Assembly: GCF_005402965.1 (NCBI RefSeq)
Contig: NZ_BJCF01000009.1
Location: 37,441 to 101,440 of the forward strand
Length of the DNA: 64,000 nucleotides
Direction: 5' to 3'
DNA from: Dolichospermum planctonicum
GTDB lineage: Bacteria; Cyanobacteriota; Cyanobacteriia; Cyanobacteriales; Nostocaceae
Below the pieces are notes generated by a model. That model did not search any database and was not told where the DNA came from. It was given only the letters and a program-made list of their open reading frames with translations. Below are positions 8,034 to 16,714 of this stretch, piece by piece (the first letter of the stretch is position 1; each line of letters opens with the position of its first letter). A program made the translations under genes and the position numbers.

Positions 8034-9161
8034 ATGAAAATCATTTCACTGCGACTCAAGAATAATTTTTTAGGTTGGGATTTTGATGAAGTTGATTTTT
8101 CATCAAATTTAACTCTTTTGGTAGGTGTTTCTGGTGCAGGTAAAACTCAAATTCTGCGGGCGATTACTGATTTAAAGCGTATTACTAATGGAGGAGCAAT
8201 AAATGGCTTTGAATGGAAAATAAAATTTTCCACTGTCAATGGTACTGAATTTATCTGGGAAGGTAGTTTTGATACTATTGAAACTGATGATCTAATTATT
8301 GATGATAAAGATGAAATAGAAAAACCATCATTAGTTCATGAAAAATTAACTTCAAAAAATAAGATTTTAATTGAACGAACTCAAGAAAAAATAATTTTTA
8401 ATGATCAAGAAATGCCCAAGCTTTCTTCACATCAATCAATGATCTATATATTGAGAGAAGATAGTATTATTCAAGAAGCTTATGATGCTTTAAATAAAAT
8501 AGAGTATCATGATCACACAAGAAGCTGTGGATTCCGTATATTATCTAATAAACCTTTACACTCTCTCACAAATAAATACACAACTTTAGAGAATATAGTA
8601 AATAGCCATGAAGATATTCTAACTAAACTATATCTGACTTATTTTCATAAATTAGAGGTTTTTGATAAAATTAAATCAAGATTTATAGATATCTTTCAAC
8701 AGATAGAAGATATCAAAATTGACATTGAGTTTTTAGGCAAAAACAATCAAGTAGAAAGTTCTCTTACTTATATTATTATCTTTATCAAAGAAAAATCTGT
8801 CCCAAAATGGATTAAACAAAATAGAATTTCTTCAGGTATGTTACGGACACTTATTCATATTAGTGAAATATATCTTTCAACTCCGGGAACTGTAATATTA
8901 ATTGATGAATTTGAAAATAGCTTAGGGATAAATTGTATTGATATATTAACTGATGACTTAATTCATGAAAATAAAAATTTACAATTTATAGCTACCAGTC
9001 ATCATCCTTATATTATCAATAATATTCCTTATGAATATTGGCAAATCGTTACTCGTAAAGGTGGACACATTAATATTCGTAATGCGTCAGATTATCATTT
9101 AGGTAAATCTAAACAAGAAGCATTTCTTCAATTGACTAAAATTCTCGAAAAACAATTATGA
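8034..9161 (+). CDS. AAA family ATPase (SMC/OLD-like), probable defence protein
   Basis: 375 aa. The N-terminus (MKIISLRLKNNFLGWDFDEVDF) leads into a Walker A motif GVSGAGKT at about 31-38. A Walker B motif VILIDEFENS is at about 287-296, followed by ATSHHPYIINN, the switch motif seen in OLD/AAA15 and SbcC-type ATPases. The middle is charged and helical and lacks a long coiled coil. Its stop overlaps the start of the next gene by 4 nt (ATGA), so the two proteins are made together. The next gene carries TOPRIM-like motifs. ATPase plus TOPRIM pairs of this type occur in OLD, Gabija and PARIS-like anti-phage systems. Which of these, if any, applies is not certain. Confidence 0.85.
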   Translation: MKIISLRLKNNFLGWDFDEVDFSSNLTLLVGVSGAGKTQILRAITDLKRITNGGAINGFEWKIKFSTVNGTEFIWEGSFDTIETDDLIIDDKDEIEKPSLVHEKLTSKNKILIERTQEKIIFNDQEMPKLSSHQSMIYILREDSIIQEAYDALNKIEYHDHTRSCGFRILSNKPLHSLTNKYTTLENIVNSHEDILTKLYLTYFHKLEVFDKIKSRFIDIFQQIEDIKIDIEFLGKNNQVESSLTYIIIFIKEKSVPKWIKQNRISSGMLRTLIHISEIYLSTPGTVILIDEFENSLGINCIDILTDDLIHENKNLQFIATSHHPYIINNIPYEYWQIVTRKGGHINIRNASDYHLGKSKQEAFLQLTKILEKQL

Positions 9162-9904
9162 ATTTCTATTTTGTATTTGAGGGGAAAACGGAAGCGATTG
9201 TTTATAAAAAGTGGTTATCTGTACTTCTTCCAAATTTAACGGAAGTGGATAGTTTTGATGCTGTCAGTCAGAATAACTATTATTATGAAAGTGATATGGG
9301 TGTTCCTGACTGTTATCGAGTTGCTGCTAATGCTATTCAAGAAATTAACGAAGTACCAAAATATGACTACTTGGTACTATTCACGGACGCAGATAGGTTG
9401 ACTATTTCCGAGAAAAAAGCAGAAGCATTCGAGAAAATTAAACTCAATTTACAAAATAAACCTTTTCAAACTTTACCAGAAAATTGTCAATTAGAAATTA
9501 TTATCCAAAAAGTTTGTAAAGTTTGTATTGAAACTTGGTTTTTAGGAAATAGAAACTTTTTTGTTAGAAACCCACAAAACAACGAAATTTTAAAAAAATA
9601 TATCAAGTATTTTGATGTCAGTCAAAGTGATCCTGAAGATTTAGCAAGTGAGTTTGAACAAAACGAAGAAAATACACGAGAGATTTTTGGATATAAAACA
9701 AAAGCTTTATTTCATGAAGGTTATTTGAGAGAGATTTTCAAAGAACGTAATTTATCCTATAGTAAATCTAGACCAAAAGAAGTACAAGAAAAATTTTATC
9801 TTGAACAATTATTAACCAGAATTAAAACAAACCCAGATCATTTACATAGTTTTCAAAAGTTCATAGAATTTTGCTCAAAAATAGATGTGCAAGAAAATAC
9901 ATAA
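9158..9904 (+). CDS. TOPRIM-like protein paired with the ATPase
   Basis: 248 aa. The opening FYFVFEGKTEAIVYKKWL has the Glu-rich first TOPRIM-type motif. YDYLVLFTDADRLT at about 68-81 has the DxD motif. A later acidic stretch and conserved Cys/Trp (CKVCIETWFLGN) complete a layout like the DUF4276/DUF4435 nuclease-like families that accompany AAA15 ATPases. It would cut nucleic acid when the ATPase senses infection. No N-terminal or C-terminal extra domain is seen. The start overlaps the ATPase stop. Fold assignment is by motif only, so a structural search would be needed to name the family. Confidence 0.65.
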   Translation: MNFYFVFEGKTEAIVYKKWLSVLLPNLTEVDSFDAVSQNNYYYESDMGVPDCYRVAANAIQEINEVPKYDYLVLFTDADRLTISEKKAEAFEKIKLNLQNKPFQTLPENCQLEIIIQKVCKVCIETWFLGNRNFFVRNPQNNEILKKYIKYFDVSQSDPEDLASEFEQNEENTREIFGYKTKALFHEGYLREIFKERNLSYSKSRPKEVQEKFYLEQLLTRIKTNPDHLHSFQKFIEFCSKIDVQENT

Positions 9905-9912
9905 AATATAAT

Positions 9913-9943
9913 CCTACACTAATCCTATTCGGTGCAGTGTAGG
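9913..9943. terminator. Hairpin between convergent genes
   Basis: CCTACACT (9913-9920) pairs with AGTGTAGG (9936-9943). It lies 9 nt after the TOPRIM-like gene and 14 nt before the end of dxr, so it can serve both strands. Confidence 0.65.
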
Positions 9944-9956
9944 ACTATCATAACTT

Positions 9957-11153
9957 TTAACCTACCGAGATTATTTGTGGTCGTGTTGCTACTTTTTCCA
10001 TGGCCGCAAAAACTTCTTTTCTAGCCCATTGATCTGCGTTTAAAATGTCATCTAAAGTGGGATTTTGTTGGTTATCATCTTGATGGCGATCGCAGACAAA
10101 TTCGATACATTTAGGAATATCTAAAAATTGAATTTTCTCATCCAAAAATAACGCTACAACTTGTTCATTTGCCGCATTTAATACAGCGGGCATAGAACCA
10201 CCAGCCCTACCAGCAGCATAAGCTAAACGCATACAGGGATATTTTTGATGATCTGGTTCACGGAAAGTTAAATCACCAGATTTGACTAGATTCAATCTTT
10301 CCCAATTAGTGTAAATTCGCTCTGGCCAAGATAAAGCATAAAGCAAAGGTAAACGCATATCTGGCCAACCCAGTTGGGCTAAAACTGAAGTATCTTGTAA
10401 TTCTATTAATGAGTGAATAATACTTTGGGGATGAATGACAATTTCGATGTTGTTATAATCTACCCCAAATAAATAATGAGCTTCAATGACTTCCAGACCC
10501 TTATTCATCAAAGTTGCAGAATCTACGGTGATTTTTCGTCCCATTGACCAATTAGGATGTTTAAGAGCATCCGCAACTTTTACCGTTGCTAATTTTTCTA
10601 CAGGCCAATCTCGGAAAGCACCACCGGAAGCGGTAAGTAATATCTTCCGTAACCCATCTTTGGGAACACCTTGGAGACATTGGAAAATGGCGGAATGTTC
10701 GGAATCTGCTGGTAATAATTTAACTCCGTGTTTTTCTACTAAAGGTAAAACTACGGGAGCGCCAGCAATCAGAGTTTCTTTATTGGCTAAAGCAATATCT
10801 TTACCAGCTTCAATGGCGGCGATAGTCGGTAATAAACCTGCACAACCAACAATACCAGTAACAACGGTTTGAGAATCGCCATAACGAGCAACTTCTATCA
10901 CTCCCTGCTCTCCAGCCAGTAAAATGGGTTGGGGATTTAAATCTTTAATGGCTTCTTTGAGTTCTGGTAATTTATCAGCAGCGGAAATGGCGGCGATTTC
11001 CGGGCGAAATTGACGAATTTGCGCCGCAAATAACTCCACATTCCTGCCAGCAGCTAATCCAACAATGCGGAACTTATCTGGGTGTTCACAGACGATATCT
11101 AGGGTTTGAGTACCAATTGAACCAGTAGAACCAAGTAGGGTAATGGCTTTCAC
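9957..11153 (-). CDS. dxr: 1-deoxy-D-xylulose 5-phosphate reductoisomerase
   Basis: 398 aa, the normal length. [14 protein letters not shown] at the N-terminus is the NADPH-binding loop. [26 protein letters not shown] (metal-binding acidic residues) and [12 protein letters not shown] (substrate loop) follow in the family order, with KVTVD-type and [14 protein letters not shown] motifs in the middle. It makes 2-C-methyl-D-erythritol 4-phosphate, the second step of the MEP isoprenoid pathway that feeds carotenoids, phytol and quinones. It is a single gene, convergent with the ATPase module. Confidence 0.98.
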   Translation of the reverse strand: MKAITLLGSTGSIGTQTLDIVCEHPDKFRIVGLAAGRNVELFAAQIRQFRPEIAAISAADKLPELKEAIKDLNPQPILLAGEQGVIEVARYGDSQTVVTGIVGCAGLLPTIAAIEAGKDIALANKETLIAGAPVVLPLVEKHGVKLLPADSEHSAIFQCLQGVPKDGLRKILLTASGGAFRDWPVEKLATVKVADALKHPNWSMGRKITVDSATLMNKGLEVIEAHYLFGVDYNNIEIVIHPQSIIHSLIELQDTSVLAQLGWPDMRLPLLYALSWPERIYTNWERLNLVKSGDLTFREPDHQKYPCMRLAYAAGRAGGSMPAVLNAANEQVVALFLDEKIQFLDIPKCIEFVCDRHQDDNQQNPTLDDILNADQWARKEVFAAMEKVATRPQIISVG

Positions 11154-11491
11154 AATTTTTTAAGAATTAATAGATAATTTTAACTATAAATGCCTTGGGA
11201 CTCGTTGATCAGGGGAATTTTTACAATCATCAGACTTACTGACCAATTGCAAATTGTAGGTATATTTAGATAAATCTACATGATATGATTTTAATCATAA
11301 TTAAACGCAGATAAACACAGATAAACACAGATAGACTCTGATACATGAATGGATTTCATGATTCCGTGCAGTTTTAGATGAAATTGGTATTAATGCTACA
11401 TTAATTAATCTCTATGACAACCTTTGCTATTTTCGCCATTAATGCTTAACATTACTTAAAAGTAACATCAAATCAGGAAAAACAAAAGCCT
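11154..11491. other. Divergent intergenic region with a short tandem repeat
   Basis: 338 bp between the starts of dxr and the GT-C protein, so it should hold both promoters. It contains tandem CAGATAAACA units at 11308-11333. No clear promoter boxes or RNA gene were recognised. Confidence 0.5.
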
Positions 11492-12844
11492 ATGGTTAAA
11501 GCACAAATAGCGATCGCTTCTCTTCGAGACGCTGCCCGTAGCTTGCCTATAATCGCTACCAGCATCGCTAAATTTATTTGGACGGATAATTTCTTATTTC
11601 CCGCTGCTATGTGGTTTTTAAGTCGTCTATTGGTGGGGATTTCTATGTTGCTGATTGCTCCCAATCTCCCCCCATTACCAGATGGAATTACGCCCCATTT
11701 GGGCTGGGGGATTTTTAATGTTTGGGATACTGTACATTATCGGGCGATTGTTACTGAAGGCTATGAATTTGTTGATGATGGTAAACAACATAATTTAGCA
11801 TTTTTCCCCCTGTTTCCTGTCAGCATTTTTATCTTCATGAAATTGGGTTTTTCCTTTGAAATAGCTGGATTAATCATCAATAATTTAGCATTTTTAGGTA
11901 CAGTTTATTGTTTATATTCTTGGGTAAAAAAACAATCTGGCATCAGTGCAGCCCATTGGACAATTGCTGTCATAACTTGTTGTCCCATGTCTTTATTCAC
12001 AGGAGTAATTTACACAGAAGGTTTATATTTGTTATTGAGTACAATAGCTTTACGTTCCTTTGATCAAAAACAATATATTTGGACAGCAATTTGTGGAGCA
12101 ATGGCAACAGCAACACGCCCCACAGGCATGGTATTAATCCCCGCATTTTTAATCACAGCTTGGCGACAGAATAAACCACCAATTGCCTATATAGCAGGTT
12201 TATTATCCGCTACAGGTTTATTAGTATTCAGTGTGTATTGTGGGCTAAATTTTGATAATTTTTTAGCCTTCATTGCTGCACAAAAAGGGTGGCGGCCTTC
12301 CTTAGGTTTTGATTGGGAAGGTTGGTTAAATATGTTTATGCAAATTCCTTTTGGCAACAATTGGTATTTTGGTTGGGTAGAAAATGATGAAGGTGGAGTT
12401 AAAGACTTTTGGTATCCGCTGTTTTTTAGTTTAATTGTCATTAGTTCTTCTTGTTTATTCTATTGGCGTAAATATTTCCATCCCCAGATATTCCGTGCTG
12501 CTTATGTCATAGTCATATTATTATTAATAATTGCAGACCAAGGATTAATAAATAATTTGCTCAATCTATCTATGATATTAGGTAGTAGCTACCTCCTATG
12601 GTATTTCCGTCAGCAACTAACTCCCATTATGGTAGTTTATGGTTTTTGTGGTATTGGTTTACTTTTAGCTTCTGGTGGGACAATTTCTTTAAGTCGTCTT
12701 GCTTATGGCATTGTACCTCTGAGTGCAGCTATAGGTGTCTGTTTGTCTCGCTATCCCCGTCAAGCTTATTTATTGATGGGTATATTTATCACTTTGTTAA
12801 GTAAATTAGCAGTGGGTTTTGCCCAGGAAATTTGGGTTGGTTGA
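11492..12844 (+). CDS. PIG-V-like membrane mannosyltransferase family protein
   Basis: 450 aa with about ten hydrophobic segments. Near the N-terminus it has FNVWDTVHYRAIVTEGY, followed by LAFFPLFP, the WD...HY and FFPLFP signatures of GPI-mannosyltransferase II (PIG-V)-like GT-C enzymes. It probably transfers a sugar from a polyprenyl-phosphate donor in the plasma membrane; acceptor unknown. A close paralogue is at 15403 (shared WRPSLGFDW and a similar C-terminus). Compared with that paralogue it has about 20 extra N-terminal residues, encoded largely by a HIP1-type palindromic repeat (11509-11546). Translation could begin further on, but the next in-frame Met is at about residue 40 (MWFLSRLL), inside the first membrane segment. 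Confidence 0.8.
   Translation: MVKAQIAIASLRDAARSLPIIATSIAKFIWTDNFLFPAAMWFLSRLLVGISMLLIAPNLPPLPDGITPHLGWGIFNVWDTVHYRAIVTEGYEFVDDGKQHNLAFFPLFPVSIFIFMKLGFSFEIAGLIINNLAFLGTVYCLYSWVKKQSGISAAHWTIAVITCCPMSLFTGVIYTEGLYLLLSTIALRSFDQKQYIWTAICGAMATATRPTGMVLIPAFLITAWRQNKPPIAYIAGLLSATGLLVFSVYCGLNFDNFLAFIAAQKGWRPSLGFDWEGWLNMFMQIPFGNNWYFGWVENDEGGVKDFWYPLFFSLIVISSSCLFYWRKYFHPQIFRAAYVIVILLLIIADQGLINNLLNLSMILGSSYLLWYFRQQLTPIMVVYGFCGIGLLLASGGTISLSRLAYGIVPLSAAIGVCLSRYPRQAYLLMGIFITLLSKLAVGFAQEIWVG
11509..11546. repeat. HIP1-linked palindromic repeat inside a coding region
   Basis: AGCGATCGCTTCTCTTCGAG followed by ACGCTGCCCGTAGCTTGC resembles the dispersed HIP1-associated repeats of Anabaena/Nostoc (GCGATCGC plus CTCTNCGAGACGCT). 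Here it encodes residues about 7-18 of the membrane protein. Confidence 0.65.
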
Positions 12845-12851
12845 GGAGGTT

Positions 12852-13454
12852 CTAACTATTGTTTTTTGTTTCAGGTTCTGCAATTTCAAATTTGACTTTA
12901 TTATATATATCCTGCAAAGAAATTGTGAAAGGTACTGTTGTCAGAGATATATTTTCATCTTCTGCATCATATTCACAAAAATTCCATCTTTTTTTCCCAA
13001 TTTTAGAAAATTGTTCTACATGAATACGGTTTTGATCAATTAATAGGTATTCTTGAAAAGTGGGAATTGTTCTGTAAGCGGCAAATTTATCTTCTTTGTC
13101 GTAACTTTTAGTAGATTTAGACAAAACTTCTATAATTACCTGGGGGTTTGTAATTGTATCTGTCCGATTGTTGACAAATTCCGGCTCATCTGCAATAATG
13201 ATCACATCTGGATAAGTGTATATTAGCTTTTGAGGTATCCATAGACGCATATCACCCATGAAAACTTCGTAATTTTGATTTTTGAAGGCAAAATTCAGTC
13301 CAGAGCTTAAATTCAAAGAGATGCGGTTATGATTTATAGATGGACCAGCCATAGCAATGATTTGTCCGTCAATGTATTCGCTTTTGTAGTCAGCAGTTGC
13401 TTCTAATTCCAGATATTCCTCTGGAGTGTAATATTGCTTTTGGATTAGTTGCAT
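12852..13454 (-). CDS. Uma2 family (DUF820) putative endonuclease
   Basis: 200 aa. It begins MQLIQKQYYTPEEYLELEATADYKSEYIDGQIIAM, the usual Uma2 start, and has YPDVIIIADEPE and PQVIIEVLSKST for the two metal-binding positions of the PD-(D/E)XK-like fold. The protein family has no settled role. It sits on the opposite strand, ending only 7 nt after the PIG-V-like gene, so it seems inserted into an otherwise uniform glycan cluster. It is clearly related to, but distinct from, the Uma2 protein at 5850. Confidence 0.9.
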   Translation of the reverse strand: MQLIQKQYYTPEEYLELEATADYKSEYIDGQIIAMAGPSINHNRISLNLSSGLNFAFKNQNYEVFMGDMRLWIPQKLIYTYPDVIIIADEPEFVNNRTDTITNPQVIIEVLSKSTKSYDKEDKFAAYRTIPTFQEYLLIDQNRIHVEQFSKIGKKRWNFCEYDAEDENISLTTVPFTISLQDIYNKVKFEIAEPETKNNS

Positions 13455-13724
13455 ATTTTTGATTAGAAAGCTATGTATATTAATTTAATATAACATCTTA
13501 TTTAGGATTCCTATAATCGCTATATCAGCAATTATTATTAATTAACCAGTTTATATATCAATTTTCTTATATTACTCAATTCCCGCATGAAAAATTGCAC
13601 TAAAGTATGGTACTATTTAGTAGTGATTAATTGATAGTGATTAATTGATAGTCCACAAAATAACCTTGTTTATCAATAGATAAATAACCACCAAAATCCT
13701 CTTTTAGGTTAGGTAAAATTCAAT

Positions 13725-15293
13725 ATGAATTTTGTTTGGAAACGGCTTACCCAGAATAATATACTGTTTAGCAATTCTTGCACTACTTTATTTTTTTTAA
13801 TTGGTTTACCTGCTATTCTCCATCATGCTATGTGGCGCGATGAATTAAATGTTTGGCTTATTGTTAGAGATAGTCAATCATTATTTGAATTATTTCATAA
13901 CATTCATTATGAAGGACATCCCTTTGTTTGGTATATCTGTTTGGCTATTTTAAAACAAATCACAAATAACCCTGTGATTATGCAAATATTTCACCTATGT
14001 TTAGCTACATCATCTGTTTATTTATTTACTCGATATTCCCCATTTAATTATTCACAAAAGTTGTTATTTTGTTTAGGTTATATTCCATTTTATGAATATT
14101 TATTAATTAGCAGAAATTATGCAATTGGGTTATTATTATGTTTTTTGTTCTGCATTATCTATCCTCAAAGAAAACAGAGTTATCTTAAACTTTCTATTGT
14201 TTTATTATTAATTGCTAATTCAAATGCTTATTGCTTAATGTTAGCAATAGCATTTAGTATTACTTTATCGTTAGAGTATATTTTTCAAAAATCTTTACAT
14301 CAAAACCTTTTAGCGAAAAAACATGACATTATTTTAAGTAGTTTAATTGTTTTAACTGGAATAATTATCTCCTTGATTCAACTTATTCCTCCTCAAGATA
14401 GTAAATTAGCTGGAGGTTTATCAGGAGTTATATTAAACTTTGACTTTAAACACTTAACTACTACTTTAGTAAGGCTTTGGAATAGTTATATTATTATTTT
14501 AGTTCCTGGTGAATCTCAACAATTAAGCCTCATTTTATTTTCTATTTTATCTATAGTATTTTTCGGATTTTTCACAATATCATTTTTCAGAAAACCACTT
14601 GTTTTGTTTCTTTACACTTTTGGAACAATTGAAATTCTTGTCTTTACATACGTTAAATTTTTAGGTAGTCCTCGTCATTATGGGCATTTGTATATTTTAT
14701 TAGTTGTATGCCTTTGGCTTGCTAGTTATTATTCTCAAACATCTTTATTTTTGCAATTATTTCCCCGAAAGTTGAAAACTCATATTATACAAGTTATTAA
14801 ATGGACAAAACCTTATTATTTATCTGTGATTATGTTGATTTTATATGTGCAAATGGCGGGAGGAATATTTGCTTTTGGTAGAGACATGATTATTCCTTTT
14901 TCATCTAGCAAAGAAGCATCTGCTTATATAAAGGAGAAATATAAATATCAATTAAATGATATGTTTATTGTAGGGAGTAAAGATTATACAATGTCACCAA
15001 TTGCTGGATATATTAATCGCCAAATTTATTATCCAGAAATTCAAAAGATAAGTAGCTTTGTGTTATTTACTACTAAACGACAAGAAGTTGATCAAATGGA
15101 AATTTTAAGCCAAGTCAGTCAAATCAGCAAACAACAATTAAAACCCATATTATTGATTTTAAATAAACCATTAGAAATTAATCATCCTGACTTAAAGATT
15201 GATCCTATCAAGGAATTTAAAAAAGGCTTTAATTATGATGAGCGATATTATTTATATTTTATTACACAAAAATCTACATCTAGTGGGATATAA
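13725..15293 (+). CDS. Multi-pass membrane protein, GT-C glycosyltransferase-like
   Basis: 522 aa with many hydrophobic segments. Early motifs MWRDELNVWLIVRDS and HYEGHPFVWYICL match the pattern (acidic residue after the first membrane span, then GHP..WY) of ArnT/PMT-like GT-C enzymes. A C-terminal soluble part of about 120 residues (after the last membrane span near FAFGRDMIIPF) would face the periplasm. I do not recognise a named family. It lies between two PIG-V-like genes and probably belongs to the same envelope glycosylation pathway. The gene is very AT-rich compared with the housekeeping genes. Confidence 0.7.
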   Translation: MNFVWKRLTQNNILFSNSCTTLFFLIGLPAILHHAMWRDELNVWLIVRDSQSLFELFHNIHYEGHPFVWYICLAILKQITNNPVIMQIFHLCLATSSVYLFTRYSPFNYSQKLLFCLGYIPFYEYLLISRNYAIGLLLCFLFCIIYPQRKQSYLKLSIVLLLIANSNAYCLMLAIAFSITLSLEYIFQKSLHQNLLAKKHDIILSSLIVLTGIIISLIQLIPPQDSKLAGGLSGVILNFDFKHLTTTLVRLWNSYIIILVPGESQQLSLILFSILSIVFFGFFTISFFRKPLVLFLYTFGTIEILVFTYVKFLGSPRHYGHLYILLVVCLWLASYYSQTSLFLQLFPRKLKTHIIQVIKWTKPYYLSVIMLILYVQMAGGIFAFGRDMIIPFSSSKEASAYIKEKYKYQLNDMFIVGSKDYTMSPIAGYINRQIYYPEIQKISSFVLFTTKRQEVDQMEILSQVSQISKQQLKPILLILNKPLEINHPDLKIDPIKEFKKGFNYDERYYLYFITQKSTSSGI

Positions 15294-15402
15294 TGCCTTA
15301 ATTCAAAATTAAGTCACGGTTTAAGTTGCATTATCACCAATAAGATGTATACTTTTTTTAGATATTTACTTTATCAATCTGAAAAGGACATAATCCTAAT
15401 AT

Positions 15403-16668
15403 ATGGAAATAATTAACTGTCAAAAGCTTATTAATAATAGTTTATTTTTTCCCATAGTAATGTGGTTAACAAGCAGACTTACTATAACAATAGCAATGCT
15501 CGTATTTGCCCCTTTGTTGCCGATACCAACAGATGGCATGAAAGCTACATTTAGCTGGGATATTTTTTATGCTTTTGATAGTCTGCATTACGAAAAAATA
15601 GCAACTTCTGGCTACAATTTTTCAATTCATGAGCAAGAATATTCAGTTGCCTTTTTTCCGTTATTTCCTTTATTAATTCATTCATTTATGATGTTTGGAT
15701 TACCATTTAAAGTGGCAGGAATATTAGTCAATAATCTGGCATTTCTGATAGCATTGCTCGTCTTGTATAGTTGGGTAAATGAGTTTTATAGTAAGAGTGC
15801 AGCACGATGGACAACTGCCGTATTTACATGGTTTCCAGCCTCTTTATTTTGTACGGTAATTTACTCTGAAGGCTTATATCTTTTATTCAGTACAGCTGCT
15901 TTACGAGCTTTTGATAAAAAACAAAGTGCTTGGGTGGCTCTTTGGGGTGCCATAGCTACCGCTGCCCGTCCAACTGGTATAGCATTGATACCAGCCTTTT
16001 TACTTACATCTTGGCAAGAAAAAAGGGGAATAAAATTTTACCTTGCAAGTTTAGCTACTGGTGGTGGTCTGTTTATCTATAGCTTGTATTGTCAGATTAA
16101 ATTTGGTGATGCTTTGGCTTTTATCCATGCACAAAAAGCATGGCGGCCTTCACTTGGATTTGACTGGCAGAGTTGGTTAAGGATTATAATGCAAATTACA
16201 ATTGGACCGGTTAACACAGTATCAGGATATTTAAAAGATCCTTGGTATCCATTGTTATTTATGATTATTGTAATTAGCAGTTATTTATTGTGGTACTTCC
16301 GTAAAATATTAGGTTCTGTCAAGGTGGATTATGGCTTTTACGCTTTAATTTTATTTTTGTGGTTGCTAGGGGGTGATCCATTGATTAATGCAGTCCCGAT
16401 TTTAGGTGGTGCTTACTTATTATGGCATTTACGCACTCAATTAACCCCTATTACGCTGATTTATGGATTCTGCGCCTTAGCGTTGATTTTAGCCTCTGGA
16501 GGAACTTGGTCATTAAATCGTATTGCTTACGGTATTATCTCTTTAAGTGTAGCTTTGGGTGTATTGTTATCGCGTTATCCTCGTTGGGGATATATGTCTA
16601 TAGGCTTTTTTGCCATACTGGTAATAACCTTTTCTATTCGATTTGCTCAAAAGCTTTGGGTGGCTTGA
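15403..16668 (+). CDS. PIG-V-like membrane mannosyltransferase family protein
   Basis: 421 aa, a paralogue of the protein at 11492. Shared features are FYAFDSLHYEKIATSGY, VAFFPLFPLL, FTWFPASLFCTVIYSEG, AWRPSLGFDW and the ending RFAQKLWVA (FAQEIWVG in the other). This copy starts MEIINCQKLINNSLFF and lacks the repeat-derived N-terminal extension. Expected role: sugar transfer from a lipid-phosphate donor at the outer face of the plasma membrane. The two copies, separated by a Uma2 gene and another GT-C gene, suggest an old tandem duplication. Confidence 0.8.
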   Translation: MEIINCQKLINNSLFFPIVMWLTSRLTITIAMLVFAPLLPIPTDGMKATFSWDIFYAFDSLHYEKIATSGYNFSIHEQEYSVAFFPLFPLLIHSFMMFGLPFKVAGILVNNLAFLIALLVLYSWVNEFYSKSAARWTTAVFTWFPASLFCTVIYSEGLYLLFSTAALRAFDKKQSAWVALWGAIATAARPTGIALIPAFLLTSWQEKRGIKFYLASLATGGGLFIYSLYCQIKFGDALAFIHAQKAWRPSLGFDWQSWLRIIMQITIGPVNTVSGYLKDPWYPLLFMIIVISSYLLWYFRKILGSVKVDYGFYALILFLWLLGGDPLINAVPILGGAYLLWHLRTQLTPITLIYGFCALALILASGGTWSLNRIAYGIISLSVALGVLLSRYPRWGYMSIGFFAILVITFSIRFAQKLWVA

Positions 16669-16714
16669 ACTTAGAACTGATTATAGACAGTACCAGCTTT
16701 AAAAATATGTTCAG

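Noticed and set aside
12187..12441. Antisense frame in the PIG-V-like gene and the many similar antisense frames in dxr, gltB, fusA and tuf
   Set aside because: All lie wholly within well-supported genes and show no motifs.
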